Below, in pieces: positions 33,788 to 47,175 of a stretch of 64,000 nucleotides of DNA. The translations under genes were made by a program, and so were the position numbers. The stretch is from Ficedula albicollis (lineage: Eukaryota; Chordata; Aves; Passeriformes; Muscicapidae), in NCBI RefSeq assembly GCF_000247815.1, contig NW_004775937.1:198671-262670 (forward strand). Reading direction: 5' to 3'. The notes under the pieces are model-generated. The model did no database searches. It was not told the origin of the DNA and was given only the letters and a program-made list of their open reading frames with translations. How positions within the stretch are numbered: the first letter of the stretch is position 1; each line of letters starts with the position of its first letter.

Positions 33788-36700
33788 TTTGGGGTGGTGG
33801 TGGTGATTTTTAAGTGTATTTTTTGATACTGACTGTGGAGTTGTTCCAACAGAAATAACTGGTTGGTGTATTATAAAGATCCTTGTTTGTGATGTCTGAG
33901 ATTAGATGTCAAATTTTAATTACTAGCCATAACTGCAAATTACTTCTACCTTCCAGGTCCCCTTTTGATGGATCTAAATGATGATCTGTGATCTAAGTCA
34001 AAGTTGGCAGTTACTGCCATGTGTTTGGACTTGGGTAAACTCCAGATAAAACACATACGTGTGTGCTCATAGTACATGTGAAACCACATTGGTTTCTGTC
34101 ATGCTCCCCCAAACTTCTGACCCCTGGCCCATGAAGGGCTGACCAGGTGTTGGATACTCAGCTTTGTAAGCAGAACATTTCTCAATGTGGGCAGATAGCT
34201 TTTTCAGTGTGTTAATGTTGCAGTACTCTGGAAAGCTCTTGGACTCCATTAGGATGTTTCAGTGCTACTGGAACTTCTATTCCTAAAATTGTAATATCTT
34301 CATTAGGAAGAAATTCATAGCAAGGAATTTTCTTTGCAGTCTCTGGCATTGAGGAGTGGCAGACAACCTGATTACAGGGTCATTATCAAAACAGTTTTAT
34401 AGTAAGCATTAGTTAAGTCAAATTACTAATTTCTTAAATGTCATTAGTTTGTTCTGCACTGTGGATAGATGTACATATGAAGGTATTTTTTTTTTTAAAA
34501 AGTCATGTCCTGTCTGCTTGGGACAGGACCCACCTCCCATAAAGTAAATATTGGGGATGGAATATGGAATTTTGATTTACATTTGGTATTAAGTATTAAT
34601 TTTTTAAAAGGTCACGGTATAAACTTCAGAATTTTTAGTTGTAGTTCCGTGGAGTAATTCAAGTGTTCTGGCGCAGGATGTTTAATGTCCAAAGCAATTA
34701 AAGTGTTAGCAGCTCCTTAGGCTTATATGAAGAAGGGAAGCCATTATTTTTGCTTCCAGCTTAGCAAAACACTTTCCCAGATAAAGCTGTGAACACAAAA
34801 GCTTTTAATGAGGGCGTGTTGTGCGTGCTAATAGCATCGGATACCTACATTCCTGATAATCTCCAGAGTATGAAATACATCCCATCTCTGATTATGTACT
34901 TGGTTTGTGAACACAGAGCCCTGATAACTTTTAAGTCAAGATATTACTTTTACTTGGAAGATGCTTTCAAAGCTGTTGTGCTTTTTTTTCTGTTTCCAGG
35001 GGGCTTATTGTCTCCATTCTCAAAGTGACTTCAGATCCTGCTGACTAGCAGGTCTCTGCTGTTGAATAATGCTGCACATTTGGGAAGGTATCTTACTGAC
35101 TTTCGGTAACTGGAATATTTAACCTTGCTCTTTAGCTGTGGATTTTGTACCAATCTATCAGGTACAGCCTGTCTGTGCAAGGCAGCTGGTACAAACATCC
35201 TGGTACCCTTACACAAAGTTTGCACTTTTTGAATACCTATTGTTGTGCCTCTGCTCTTGACCCAGTGCATCAAAAGTGGCAGATCATTCTTTGTGTAAAG
35301 AATGATCCAAAACTGTTTACCAGCAGTATGGATCACTGGTTTGAATGCAGCTATTTTATCTGGCAGATAGAGTTTGTGCTATTCTGTTTGCTTTTAATAG
35401 GTAGATAAATGTCAGGCAATGTTGGAGCATTGTTGATGCCAATGCCAGTTATAGAACAGATTTTTTTTTTTCCTTTAGCTTTGTTTGGAAGCTTCACCTG
35501 TCTAACACTTCTACTGATTCTGTTCTCACAGAAAAGCAGTGTTGGAAGAAGAGTGACTGTTTGAGGAAGACACACACACATATACTGGAGGGGTCCCATT
35601 TCACAAGGCTTTGTCCTGCACTCCTGGTGGGATAAGTGTTTGTGTGGTCATTTCAGCAGTGGCTTTTTTCCTAGGAAAGGGATTGTTCTTGAAACTGGCT
35701 GTGGAAGCGCAGCTAAGTGATGCTGCAGTACTCTGAGGTTGATGAATTGCATAACACTGGTCTTGGTTGGTCATATTTAACTCCAGGTGAGGGGTCTTGT
35801 CTTAGTATGTCATTGGCTGCGGATAACTAAGGTGATCAGTCTGTTCCTTACCCAGTTGGTATGTATGAATTTCTTTCTGCTTTAGAGAGGTGAGGGAGAG
35901 AATTTGGTGATGCTGTTGCAGTTGCTGTCTTGTAGATAAAGGGAGTGTGTTGCAGCACTGGTCTCCAGAGATGTTGAGGTGAGAGAATGTTCATGAGCAA
36001 AAAAGTGGGAGGGAAGTCAGCATACCATGACTGCAGGTTTTTGTTGCAGTGGTGTCACCTGCCCTCTTGAGGGGGATCTGTCTTCAGGCCATGGGAAGAT
36101 TAAAAGCATTCTTGATTTTCTTAATTTTTTTTCTTCTGTCTTGCAGCTTTTCTTGGGTCAGCTACATCTGTACGTAAAGATACAGCCTGTAGAAATACTG
36201 CACATATCTTTGTACTCCTCAGTTTATCAATACTGTGTCATGATAACACAGATCTTACTTTTCTGACAAATGTGCTCTCTTAAAGTATTCTGACCTGCAC
36301 ACTGCGATGCTCTGAAGTAATTTAGTATTTTTCTGTATAGCATTGAATTAATTGGGGAGCTTATGTTTTTTTCCTTAAGACTGGATGTCTGGAGTGGTTC
36401 TGACTTGATCTTTGTTCAGTCCCTCGCAGCTGTGGTGAGTGGATGTAGTGTGAACCAAGCCCTCTGCTGGCAGCTCTGCTCTGCTGTTTGTTAAATACTC
36501 ACCGGGAGCACTGACAGGGTAAGGTACTGATCTCAGAGGAAGATCCTTACACCACCTCCACCTCCCACCCTCCCGATCAAATTTTAAATCAAAACAAAAA
36601 GAAATCCCAAGGTATATAAAACCACAAGTGTGCTTTGCTTCCTCCCACACAAAAATCTGTGCACCTGTCATTTGAATTTGAAGACAGGTGTCAGAAAAGA

Positions 36701-39463
36701 GGCAATTACTGGTAGTCCTGATACAAACTGAAGGGGGTTTTTGTTGTTTGTTTTTACTTAAGTTGGATGACTAATAATTATTTTCAGTTATCTTTCTTAC
36801 TTTTTTAAGTATTTTCTCAAACACTGCAGCTTTTATCTGGCGTAATGACTTCAAATGTTTAATATAAGCACAGTGAAAAGGTCTGTGTATGGCACTGCTT
36901 TCTAACAAAATTGTATTCTATCTTGAGAATGTTAAACAGCTGCTGCACCTCTAATATTTGTTTGGTTTTATTTTATTCCAGTTTGTGGTTTAGGTTTGCT
37001 TAGCCTATAACGAAAGCAGGACATAGCTAAAGATACATAAAAGGCTAAAAGATGATTGTAGGGTATCAGATTAGCTGACCCTGTTACATAAAGTCTGTAA
37101 AAGCTCCTTCCTTCCCTCTCACAGAAGATTGAGACCCTCTTGCACATAGTTTTCATTTCAGCACATTGCTCAGTCTTGTTTGCAGTTTGTAGATCTCTCT
37201 CTTTCTTGAGTCCCTGTTATTTTTATAATTTAAATTACATTTTCTTCTGTCCTTCATATATGTGAGCAGAATTTGAATCTTCTTTCTGAAGTTCACTGTA
37301 CTAAAATTAAACAAGAGAAGCTCTCATAGTCTTGGTCTCGGTGCTTTTGTATGTCCCAGAAGCCTATAATTGGTAACTGTTCTTTCATCACTTTTAAACA
37401 GCAGTGACCTTAATGCGCCTATACTCAGTAAGGCTTTACTTGCATCTTGCAGAGAGATGTTTTTATGCTTTTTCAGCAGTGTTGAGAATCCTCACGTTGT
37501 TTACCCTGATACCCCACTTAAGCACAACCATTTTTATGAAGGGAAAAATGAGTGTACTGCTCTGTTTGCAGCAGTAAGTAATATTAGTGTTCCACTATAT
37601 TTGTATTTTGTAAAGACCTTGTATAATTTGTATTTTTGTGTTGCTTGATGCTTGTATCTCTTGAATTTTTGATAAGTCTTTAGTCCTTAACACTTACAGA
37701 ATGCTAAGAAACATGAACTGTGTTCAGCAAACTGTTAATATTATTCTTATTACTTTTTTTTCCCCTTCATATCCCAGGGAAGCTGGGAATAACTGAACCT
37801 TTAACATCTTATATCCTCGCAGCACTGTTGTGGACTGCTTATGAAATGGTGGAACTTTTTGCTATCACAGATCTTAGCTGGATTTGATACAGATCTGATC
37901 TGGTTTACAGAAAGCCAGCACCCCCTCAATTGCAAAATCTCCCACTGCATGTGGTGATTCAGTTCCCTCATCCAATACTTAAGGGATCTCCACAGTATTT
38001 CCACTGCCCACAGGCACCAATAAAAATGTTTGAGTGTGCACTCCTAATGTACATATGTTCATTTACTTAAAATTTTTATATACTTGTGCTACTTTACAAA
38101 TAATACGTATAGTACAAAGTAAAACGTCAGGAGTGATATAAAGATGAAAGTAACACTTCCTTTTTCTTCTCTAACGTTACAAAAAAAAAATATATTGACA
38201 CACTCCTAGTGGACTGTTCCAGAACTGGTTTAAGAGGAAGGTGCTGCAGAGTTCATCTCCAGATTAACTTTTTTCCTTTTTGGTACTGCGCTTGATTAGA
38301 CCTCAAATGATCTTCATTCTTGAAGAACATTCTTGCAGGGGAGGAGCTTGGCAAGATCCGTATCTTGGAGTAATTTAAACCAGTGTACTACATCTTCTGT
38401 TGAATTCTTCAGATTTTTTTCCTAAAGCCTCATATAATACTCATTCATTAACAACCACAAACACATTTTCCCCAGTTCTTGGAATAGGTAATAGTGGTCA
38501 CACAATGGTCGTTGGTTTCTACTAAGAATTGTTTTAATTAGTTGACTTCAAATTATTTGCTTTTCAGAGTTTTGGAAGTGATCCAGTTTTTGCAGTTTTA
38601 GGTGTGTGAATGGTCTTTGATTTATTTCTGCTTTTCACCATACTCATTATTCCTGACAAGGTTACTGAAATTTCATTTGTGTATAAAAAGTAACTTTGGA
38701 TGTATTATCTGTGCCTTGTGAACTTGTCTGATTGAAGGATAAGGTGATAAAAAGAGTGAAGAAATTCTGAAAAATTAATTTAAAGTTGCCTTTTAATATG
38801 AAGGCTTATCTCTTGCATCTTAGTTTAGTTAGTTAACTTCCCTTCTTTGAATACACTGTTACTTCTTCAGATGATTCAGTTGTTTGGGGTTTTTTTTAAA
38901 AATAAAAAAAAATAGCTCTGTCTGTTTCAGCTGTGAAGGAACTGTGTTGCTAGTCAGCTTGGTCTGTCAGTCTGCATGGCAGAGACTCCCAAGACTATTC
39001 TGAGTAATACTGCTTTTGAACGGTAAGCAGTTTGGCAACTTTGGCTGAAATGTGGTGCTGTGCTGGTGGAGGGAGTGCTTTTTTGTGGAACATACCAGCC
39101 CTGCTCAGTGCTGGCTCAGGGGCTATACTGTAGCTGCATTCACCACTTCAGAACGTAACATTAAAAATTCAGGTGGGACTTAAATGATTTTTTTAGGATT
39201 ACTTCAATGGGCTTTTTAGTCTGTTTTAAACCAACAGGTAAAATGTGATTTTTCAGGAACTTACTACATAGGAGCTAGACTTTTTCTAGAAGTGAGATGT
39301 TTTATTAGGGTTTTACTGTTGCTGCATAGGGTCATTTGTTCCTGTCTCTGACTTCTTGAATAGAAAGTGCACCATTTTTTGCAGGAGATGAAAACCAAAA
39401 GCTGTTAAGAGCAAGAACATTTCAAATTAACCTTTGTTTTTTGAGTGGAGAATGGATGACTTG

Positions 39464-40104
39464 TGTGCTGGTTTTGGCTGGGGTAGAGTTAATTTCCTTC
39501 CCAGTAGCTGGTGTGGGGTTCTGTTTTAGATCTGTTCTGGACACAGGGTTGGTAATTCAGAAATGTTTTTGTTTTTGCTGAGCAGGACTTGCACAGAGCC
39601 AAGGCCTTTCATGCTCCTCCTGTGGCCACGCTGGCGAGGAGGGTAGGAGGGGACACAATTGCTGAGCAGGACTTGCACAGAGCCAAGGCCTTTCATGCTC
39701 CTCCTGTGGCCACACTGGCGAGGAGGGTAGGAGGGGACACAACCAGGACAGGTGACCCAAATTGACCAAAGGGATGCTCCAGGCCGTGCTCCACATCACT
39801 CTCAGTATAAAATGTAAGGGGAAGGAGGAAAGGGGCATTGAGAGTGATGGTATTTGTCTTCCCAAGTGAGATGTGATGGGACCCTGCTCTCCTGGAGGTG
39901 GCTGAACACCCCTGCCCAACCATGGGAAGCAGGACATTAATTCCTTGTTTTGCTCTGCTTGTATGTATGGCTTTTGCTTTTCCTGTTGAACTGTCTTCAC
40001 CTCAACCTGTGAATTTTTGTCCTTCCATTCTCTCCCCAGTCCCACTGGTGGAGGAGGGAGCGAGTGGCTGCTTGGGGCTGGGCAGCTGGGGTTGAACTAC
40101 GATG
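39464..40104 (+). mobile_element. Solo LTR, avian ERVL-like endogenous retrovirus
   Basis: Begins 'tgtgctggttttggctgggg', contains a tataaaa-type box near 39801, and ends in a form close to 'ggggttgaactacga', as in ERVL-type LTRs of songbirds. The 5-bp sequence acttg occurs immediately left (39459-39463) and right (40105-40109), as a target-site duplication should. The 3' terminal dinucleotide has drifted from the expected CA. No gag, pol or env sequence adjoins it, so it is a solo LTR left by recombination. It carries an internal 84-bp duplication, and another duplication spans its 3' edge. It lies in sense orientation in intron 1. Family name needs a repeat library. Confidence 0.82.
39575..39742 (+). 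repeat. Tandem duplication of 84 bp inside the LTR
   Basis: Units 39575-39658 and 39659-39742, both starting 'ttgctgagcaggacttgcac'. They differ at one visible base (gccacgctgg against gccacactgg). LTRs of this family normally have one copy of this segment. Confidence 0.95.
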
Positions 40105-40182
40105 ACTTGGAAATCTGAGGAGGGAGCGAGTGGCTGCTTGGGGCTGGGCTGCTGGGGTTGAACTATGATGACTTGGAAATCT
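40051..40182 (+). repeat. Tandem duplication of 66 bp across the LTR 3' end
   Basis: Units 40051-40116 and 40117-40182 begin 'gaggagggagcgagtggctg' and include the LTR end plus flanking sequence up to 'gatgacttggaaatct'. They differ at a few bases (gggcagctgg against gggctgctgg, actacga against actatga). An 18-bp piece containing 'atgatgacttggaaat' is repeated once more directly after. Because the unit crosses the LTR-flank boundary, it arose after insertion. Confidence 0.94.
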
Positions 40183-43100
40183 ATGATGACTTGGAAATGT
40201 GTCCATCCCAAACAACTTCTTGACAGGACTGAAATGGATTCTGGTTTGGATTTAATAGCAAAACATTGTATTTCTTGGACTACACTTGAGTATGTAAAAT
40301 TTCTCTACAGGAGGCTCGCTAATTGGATTTACTTCAGCCCCTGTGCCATCAAGTGCTGCATCTGCTTCATTCTGGAGTGTATCAGGCTTATGTGTTTCAG
40401 ATAGTCATGTGAAAACTACCTGTGTTCAGGGGCTGGATCCACTTCCCTGTGAAGTGTGGTTTCTCCTTCCAGGACAGTGAATGTCCAAAGGAATATTGCA
40501 TTCAATGCACAGTAAGGAATAATTACTCCTGTGGATCATTCAGATTGCAGTGGTGGTTCTGGAAGGGGTCAAATGCATCAGTGCAGAAATGAAGGCCCAT
40601 TCTTGAGGTAGACTACGTGGGTTTCTTTCCCTTAAACTGAAGGGGTTTGTTGCCCCCACACTTGTGCAGGAAGTCATGCCTCCTTCGTCTTTCTGTTAAC
40701 CAGAACTGGAGAGAGTGGAAAAGGAAGTTTGGACTTTTTTTGTTGAAGTTTGTTTTTTTGGGGGTTTGTTACTGTTTTGCTTTTACAGTAGCAGACCATG
40801 TTGACTACCCCATGGCAGGAAGGCCTTATTTTAGCTACAAAATTTCTGAGAGTGCAGACCATAAGTATTGTGGGTCTTTCACACTACAGAAGCCTTTTCT
40901 CATTTGTTTCTAATTTTCATGATCAGCTTGCCCAGAATTTTCATACCATCACGTGCTTATGGAGGGATGTATGAATCAGGATGTGAAGATGTGGGGAAAT
41001 TTTCTGTATTTTTCAAAGTGCTCATTCTTTAATTAATGTTTTTTCTAGGGGGAAAAAGCAAATATTATCTATATTTCTGATGGGATATTGGTCTTGCATA
41101 CCTGTAGATGTCAACAAAACTTTGCTGCTTTATCTCATGTCAGAACTGCTTCAGAGGGATGTAGCTTTCATGTAGTAAGTGTACAGATTTGTCAAGAAAA
41201 CTGTGTTCATGTAAGACATTAAAGTAGTGCTAATCTTCGTAAACAAATCTCCTGTTTATCCTTTGTAAGTATATCACCTTGAAAGATAGGATTTACTACT
41301 AAGCTGAAATCAACTGCCTGAGTAAGTTTCCTGATTAAGTCTTGCTAACTTAGTTAATATGTCATACTACATGTAAGATATGAAGGATGAGTAGGTGATT
41401 ATCCCTTTAAAAGAATTAAAATAAAATTGGCTTTTAAAATCATTATATATACTATATATATATGCACACATGTAAAAAAAAACATGTTTAATGTTTCTCT
41501 ATTAAAAGCAGTGTGCAAGACAGAAATACAAGCTGATGGCAGAGACACACAGCTTCAGTTGACATGTTAATTGCAACTATAAATTTCTTCTGTTTAAAAT
41601 TGTTCTGCTGCAAACACAGTACAACACTCTTTAATTTCAGCTTAAGATAACATTAATGTTCAGTGTTTGATGCAATCTCTTTTAAAATCTCTAGAAGTGG
41701 GTGCCAAAGGCATTTGCAACTAGGTTTTAAATGTGTAATTGTAGAGAAGGTAATACAGTCAGACCCCTTAAGTTTTGGTCTGCAAACCTGGAAAAGATTT
41801 CTTTTGATTGAGGTGAGTAACCAGTGATTGTAGCTGTTCATGTTTGATTCCAAGGAATCCCACATTTTTAGAACTGACTGTGTTTTTATCTGGGCAGTTT
41901 ATCTCCTGCTGTTCTAGGTAACTTCTGGATGCCATTTAATGACTGAGTAGGCTTTTTAAAGTTATGACTGTAAAGACACTGGAGTGGGATTTATGGCAAA
42001 TTTGCTAATAGAATTTATAATTTATTCCTGTTTTATAATCAAATAGTAAAGTACCTGATGTGACTGCTGAAATTTCTGAACTGCTGTCAACAGCAATAAC
42101 GACACTGTTCCCTGGTAGTGTTCATTTTTTGAGTTAGCTCTTTACAGAAAATGCTAAGAAGGTGTTAGGCAGACTGAGGTGTCTTGAACCTTTCTTAGTG
42201 CCATGTTTTCTTTTCTATGTGCTACCTGACTGGCTGTGCTGATCAGTCAAGCTTCCTGTCTAACTCCTGGAAAACCTAAGCACCTGAGTCTGTTTTGTTA
42301 GCTTGGTAAAACATTTTTTACTGATAAATAGTCAGAAATCTGTCAGACTGGCTTTCTGAGTAGCAGTTTCTAAGTGAGGGGTAACCCTGTGTGAAGTACC
42401 AAAGATTCAGATTGTTGCATCTTACATGTACATTTTAGAATTTACACATTGATTGCTCCTTTCATCAGAATGAGGCCAGTTGTAAAGCATTAGTTGAGAG
42501 TTGTACATGCTTGCTTTTACTTTCCATACCTGTGACCATCCTTACTCTAAGGATGTCTTGTCTCACATCCTAACTTACTAGCAGAGCAGGACTAGTTTAC
42601 AAAATACTGGCCGGACTGTTCTTTAAGAGAATGTTACGTGGCGTAAGATATTTTAAAAGTCATTACCTGTGATACTTCCTCCCTTTGCAGTTATTTCCCC
42701 TACAGGAAAAAAAGCCACTTGAAAACTGTCAGACTTGGCAGAGGTGTTTTCCAAGTTTACTATTAAAAACTCACCATGATTTTTAGCTTACGAGCAAAGT
42801 TAGACAAAGTATCCCAGCCTGTCTGGAATAGTGCTTTTCTGAAAAAATGGTTACAAGCAGTAGTTAGTGTCTCCAGCTTGAGTCAAAGATTGGTGAAAAC
42901 TTACATTTCCTCCTGTGTATTTAAGTATTGAAATACTCAATCTCAGGCAACCAAATTCAAGGCTTTTCTTGATAACTGGTTTGTCATAAGACTGTCTGGT
43001 GTCCCTCCTTAAAGCCATTCAGTGGAAAGGAAGCTCAGTTCTCTTGATGTCTTTGACAATTGCGTAGATAAAAGCATTAAAATACAAAAACAACTTATCA

Positions 43101-44606
43101 AACTGACCTGTAGACAAAAACTGGGAATTCTATGACTGCAAACATCAACATGGTTCAAAAGTCGTGTTTAAAGAACAGATATATTTGATATGGCTTGGTG
43201 TCCTTCAGACAACATTTAATACCTAGCTTATTATTTATTCTTTATCAAACAGCATCACGCTTGTACCAGTACAGATTGTTTTCAAAAGTTCTGTTGTATC
43301 AGAAGTAAACACCATAGTAGCAGAATTATTCTGTGCAGTTATTCTATGCATTAAATACATCTAGCACTTTTGAAATCTTCTATTCAGCCTCTTGGAAGTG
43401 TCACAGGTGGTGGGAGCTAGAGTCCAAATTTGCTTCATTTGCTCTTTCAAGGAAAAGATCTTTGGTAGTGTTTAAAAATCCTTTGAAGTGCTGCCATCAT
43501 TTGAGGCAAAACGTCTAGTAATTCTTATGTAACTTATATACTTAGATAGCTTGCTTTATTGCCATTTTTATCCATGCTCTGGCCAAAGTATCCTCTAATT
43601 AGAAAAGCAAAAGAAAACAATAACATGTGTTTATAAGCTCTTTTTTCATGTATGTTTTGAAGTGTTTTAATTGTGGAAAGAGCAGGTTTTGTAGCCGTAG
43701 TCTTAATGGTGTGCACGTCTGGAGTTGTGATATTTGAGGTTGTAATCTCCAAATAATGATTCTTCCTCTGTTGAGACAGATGGTGTGCTGCATCTGGATC
43801 AATACATTTTACTGTTTGTTTCCTTCCACAAAACAGGGAATCTTAAAATGGCAGTGCCTACCAAATTAACCTTTGGGAGATGGAAACAAGAAGTTGTGGT
43901 TTTAAGGGCTGTGAACAGGTTGGCAGTAATGCTGTGAGCCACAGTGAAGTGCTGCAGAAGATATGTGAAAGCCTCTCACTTTTGTGAAGAAGGGATTCTG
44001 CAAACATCCCCAGCCTCAGAGCTTGTGAAGCCTTGAGTGGTGTGGGCATTGAATTGTTCTGTCAGTACTCTTTGGGAAAAGATGGTTCTCAGGTAGCTTC
44101 CTTTATTTATTTTTTCTGTTCTCAGTAAGCATGAGAGAGCTATGCTCAGCATCAGAATATAGGTAGGTAATCACAATAAAGTATGTATCAGAATATAGTA
44201 TCAGAATTCAGAATGTCAGTACAAAGCAGTTTTAAATGTCAGCAGCTTGATTAAATGTACTGGAAGCCCATTTTTATATTTCTTTGCAGAAGCTGCAGCT
44301 TGAAAAGATTAGACTCTTGATTTTTAGCATTATGATAATATAAACTATTGAAACCAGCTTCAGTACTGTATCCTGCCAAGATGAGAAGAAACTCCTGTTG
44401 TGAAGACTTTCTTTCTAGGGAGTTTGTGTGAGAAGAGCCTCATATTACATGGCATGTGCTAAACCTGCAGCTGGCCAAACTTGAGGAATGGAAAAAGCAG
44501 TTAAATGCTGTAGTCTCTGGCCTCCTGTTTTTGCACAGAGCTAATAGCAATGCGAGGGATTAGCTAAAGAAGTCAGTGACTACTTAGAGCACAACAAATT
44601 AGGCAC

Positions 44607-44790
44607 AGTTCACAGTGACAGCAGTCTGCATGGAGATCCTGGAAATAGTCTTACATACAAACTTGCTGGTGGTCCTGCCCTTTACCTGTGGCTTCCAAAG
44701 TTCACAGTGACAGCAGTCTGCATGGAGATCCTGGAAATAGTCTTACATACAAACTTGCTGGTGGTCCTGCCCTTTACTTGTGGCTTCCAA
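44607..44790 (+). repeat. Tandem duplication of 92 bp (A-A part of an A-A-B-B array)
   Basis: Units 44607-44698 and 44699-44790 start 'agttcacagtgacagcagtc'. They differ by a c/t change (tttacctgtgg against tttacttgtgg) and a change at the last base or two. The array is followed with no gap by another, unrelated duplication. Confidence 0.95.
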
Positions 44791-44928
44791 GTTGTGATTT
44801 TTGAAAAGAAGTAAGACTTCACGTGTGTTTATTCTGGTATTACCACATACGGTTCCATAGTTGTGATTTTTGAAAAGAAGTAAGACTTCATGTGTGTTTA
44901 TTCTGGTATTACCTCATACAGTTCCAAC
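44791..44928 (+). repeat. Tandem duplication of 69 bp (B-B part of the array)
   Basis: Units 44791-44859 and 44860-44928 start 'gttgtgatttttgaaaagaa'. There are about four substitutions between the copies, including acttcacgtg against acttcatgtg and accacatacgg against acctcatacag. It begins exactly where the preceding 92-bp duplication ends. Confidence 0.95.
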
Positions 44929-47114
44929 ATAGCCCAAGTATATTGCCATTAAGATGGGATTTAGATAAGTTCACCACAAAAAAATTTATGCTGCGTGGCA
45001 TACACTACTTATAAAGAACTCTTAAATAAAGCAATTTTTTGATGGCACCACTGTATTCCAGGCTGTGTGTGAAAAATCTCCTCTACCAAAATACCAAGTA
45101 TTTTCTTATTACTAATCTACTTCTGATAGATGTGGAGGCTATTCACAGTTGTCACAAATAACTTATTGTTGTGATCCAGCACTGGAGATGAAATAGTAGA
45201 TTATCTGTGTAGGAGCAGAAATTAACTGTTTCTTGTCTGAAGTCCTCTCAGTGTATGATAGAATTGTCAGCTTGTAAACGTACATTATTTTTCCTTTAAC
45301 AGCGCAAATGAACCCCATGACTGAGTATTTTTGGACTGATTTATTTTGTTTTAAGAATTGTCTTAATAAGACTGTTTCTGATCTGAAATGCTAAACCCCC
45401 TTTTCTTACCCCTTTTGTTACACCCCCTCCAAATCCACAGTGTGTTAGTGTTTTTGACTGTTCATGAAGATCTTATCGTACTTGTATTGGCTGTTCTAAA
45501 ATAGTGCTAGGGCAGTTTTTTCCATTCAGTGTCTGACTTGAGTAGAAGCATTGTTTCCTCATGAACACGAGCATGAAAAATACTATGCCTGCTTGATTTA
45601 CAGCTGAGACCACAGTGGTGCTTTCTTAATGTTGCCTTAGAGGGCTGAACTTGGAGCCTTCTGGAGTGAAATTCTTTTGTGCCCACACTCTGTAATATCT
45701 GTTCTCAGTGGTGCTTTATTGGGCACCCACCAGCACTGATAACCAGGAATAACCTTTCAGTTATTACATTTTGCTCGTGCCTCAAAATATTTTCCTGAGA
45801 AATATTGCACGGTGTGGAGAGACGAGACATAGAGAACAAAACTTTCCTGTGTTCAGAGTGTGCAGTATCTCAGAGCTGATCTGATAACTGATAACTCAGA
45901 ATACCAGTTGTGAGCCATTATCTCCTGCCCAGAACACAACAGACTGAGCTGTGGGCTTGTATGAGCACTGCAGTAAAATGTGTGGCTGCCACATGGTGGT
46001 TAGGGTTTTGAAGTGACCTTTGGGAGTCACCTTGGCCATGTGTGCAGGTTTTACCAATGCTTGGCCAGCCATGCTCACATGATGATGTATGTGATCCTTT
46101 CTTAGACTAGATACAAAAATATTTCTCCACCTTCTTACCAAACCTGAACTTGGAGCAAACAAGCTCCAAGCTTGGTTAAAAAAAACAAAATAAAGGCATT
46201 ACCACTTTAGTCTATTTAGCCACATTTCACTATTTTAAGACATGAAGATACAGATTCCTTTTGCCATTCCTTGTTCCTCCCTGACCACACTTCTCAGAGA
46301 ACAATTTTGTTATTTTTTATTACAGACATCATGCGTGTTGTTGTAATAGCAGAAGATGTTATCTAATGCTGGCAAGTTTTTTTGGCCAAAGCTTAAAAAT
46401 TGTTTAGATATTTTGAATGCTAGTCCTTTTATGTAATAGTTTAAAATAGAGTTAGTTCTAAGTGTAATGTGATGGTTTTCAATGAGGAGTAAGAATGGGT
46501 TTTATATGAACAAGTAGTAAGTGGTTATACTGTCCCATGCTTGATTTGAGGTTTTGAGAACAAAGTATATTTGAGAACATGTTTATAATCTGCCCTTTGT
46601 TTTAATGCATCCTTTTTCTCTTTGTTTCCTCCCCACACCTGTAAGAAGTCATAAAGGGAGGCATTAATGCTTAGAAGCATATTTACAATTTATTCTGCGC
46701 TTCTATTGGAGCAGGGTAGGTGTTCAGCTCATCCTCTTCTGGCATGAGCCTCAGACTTGAGTAGGAGATGTTTTAGTTCTGGTTCAGGCAGGTCAGCATT
46801 TCTGAAATGTACCACATTGCAATTGTCTTTTTGGTTCTCACTGCTCTTCTTACCACTCTAAGTGATTAGGTGCCACTACTTGATTTGGCTTGAGTGCCTG
46901 AATACAAGTCAGCCATCAATAGATTCATCTGGTCAAAGGCTGTGCAAATCTCCCAAGACTTACAGCCATTAGTTCTGCCCAAGAGAGCTTCAGTTCAGCA
47001 AACTGGGTAACTCCTGGGTTAGGTTTCTATTTGTCCTCTGTTTAGTGTATATGACACATTATATAACATAGAAAAGAATATGTTATGGAAGAATATATAA
47101 CACATAAAATGTCT

Positions 47115-47175
47115 TTGGGTTTTTTTTGGTTTTGTTTTTTGGGCTTTTTTGGGTTTTTTTGTTTTGTTTTTTTAA
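47115..47175. repeat. T-rich low-complexity stretch
   Basis: Runs of 6-8 T separated by gg, gggc or g, in intron 1. Simple low-complexity sequence with no further structure. Confidence 0.8.

Noticed and set aside
39557..40045. 162-codon - strand frame with an internal peptide repeat
   Set aside because: It is the antisense translation of the solo LTR; the peptide repeat reflects the 84-bp DNA duplication.
44607..44928. Direct repeats that might be read as a CRISPR-like array
   Set aside because: Only two copies of each unit, no spacers between them, and the context is a vertebrate intron.
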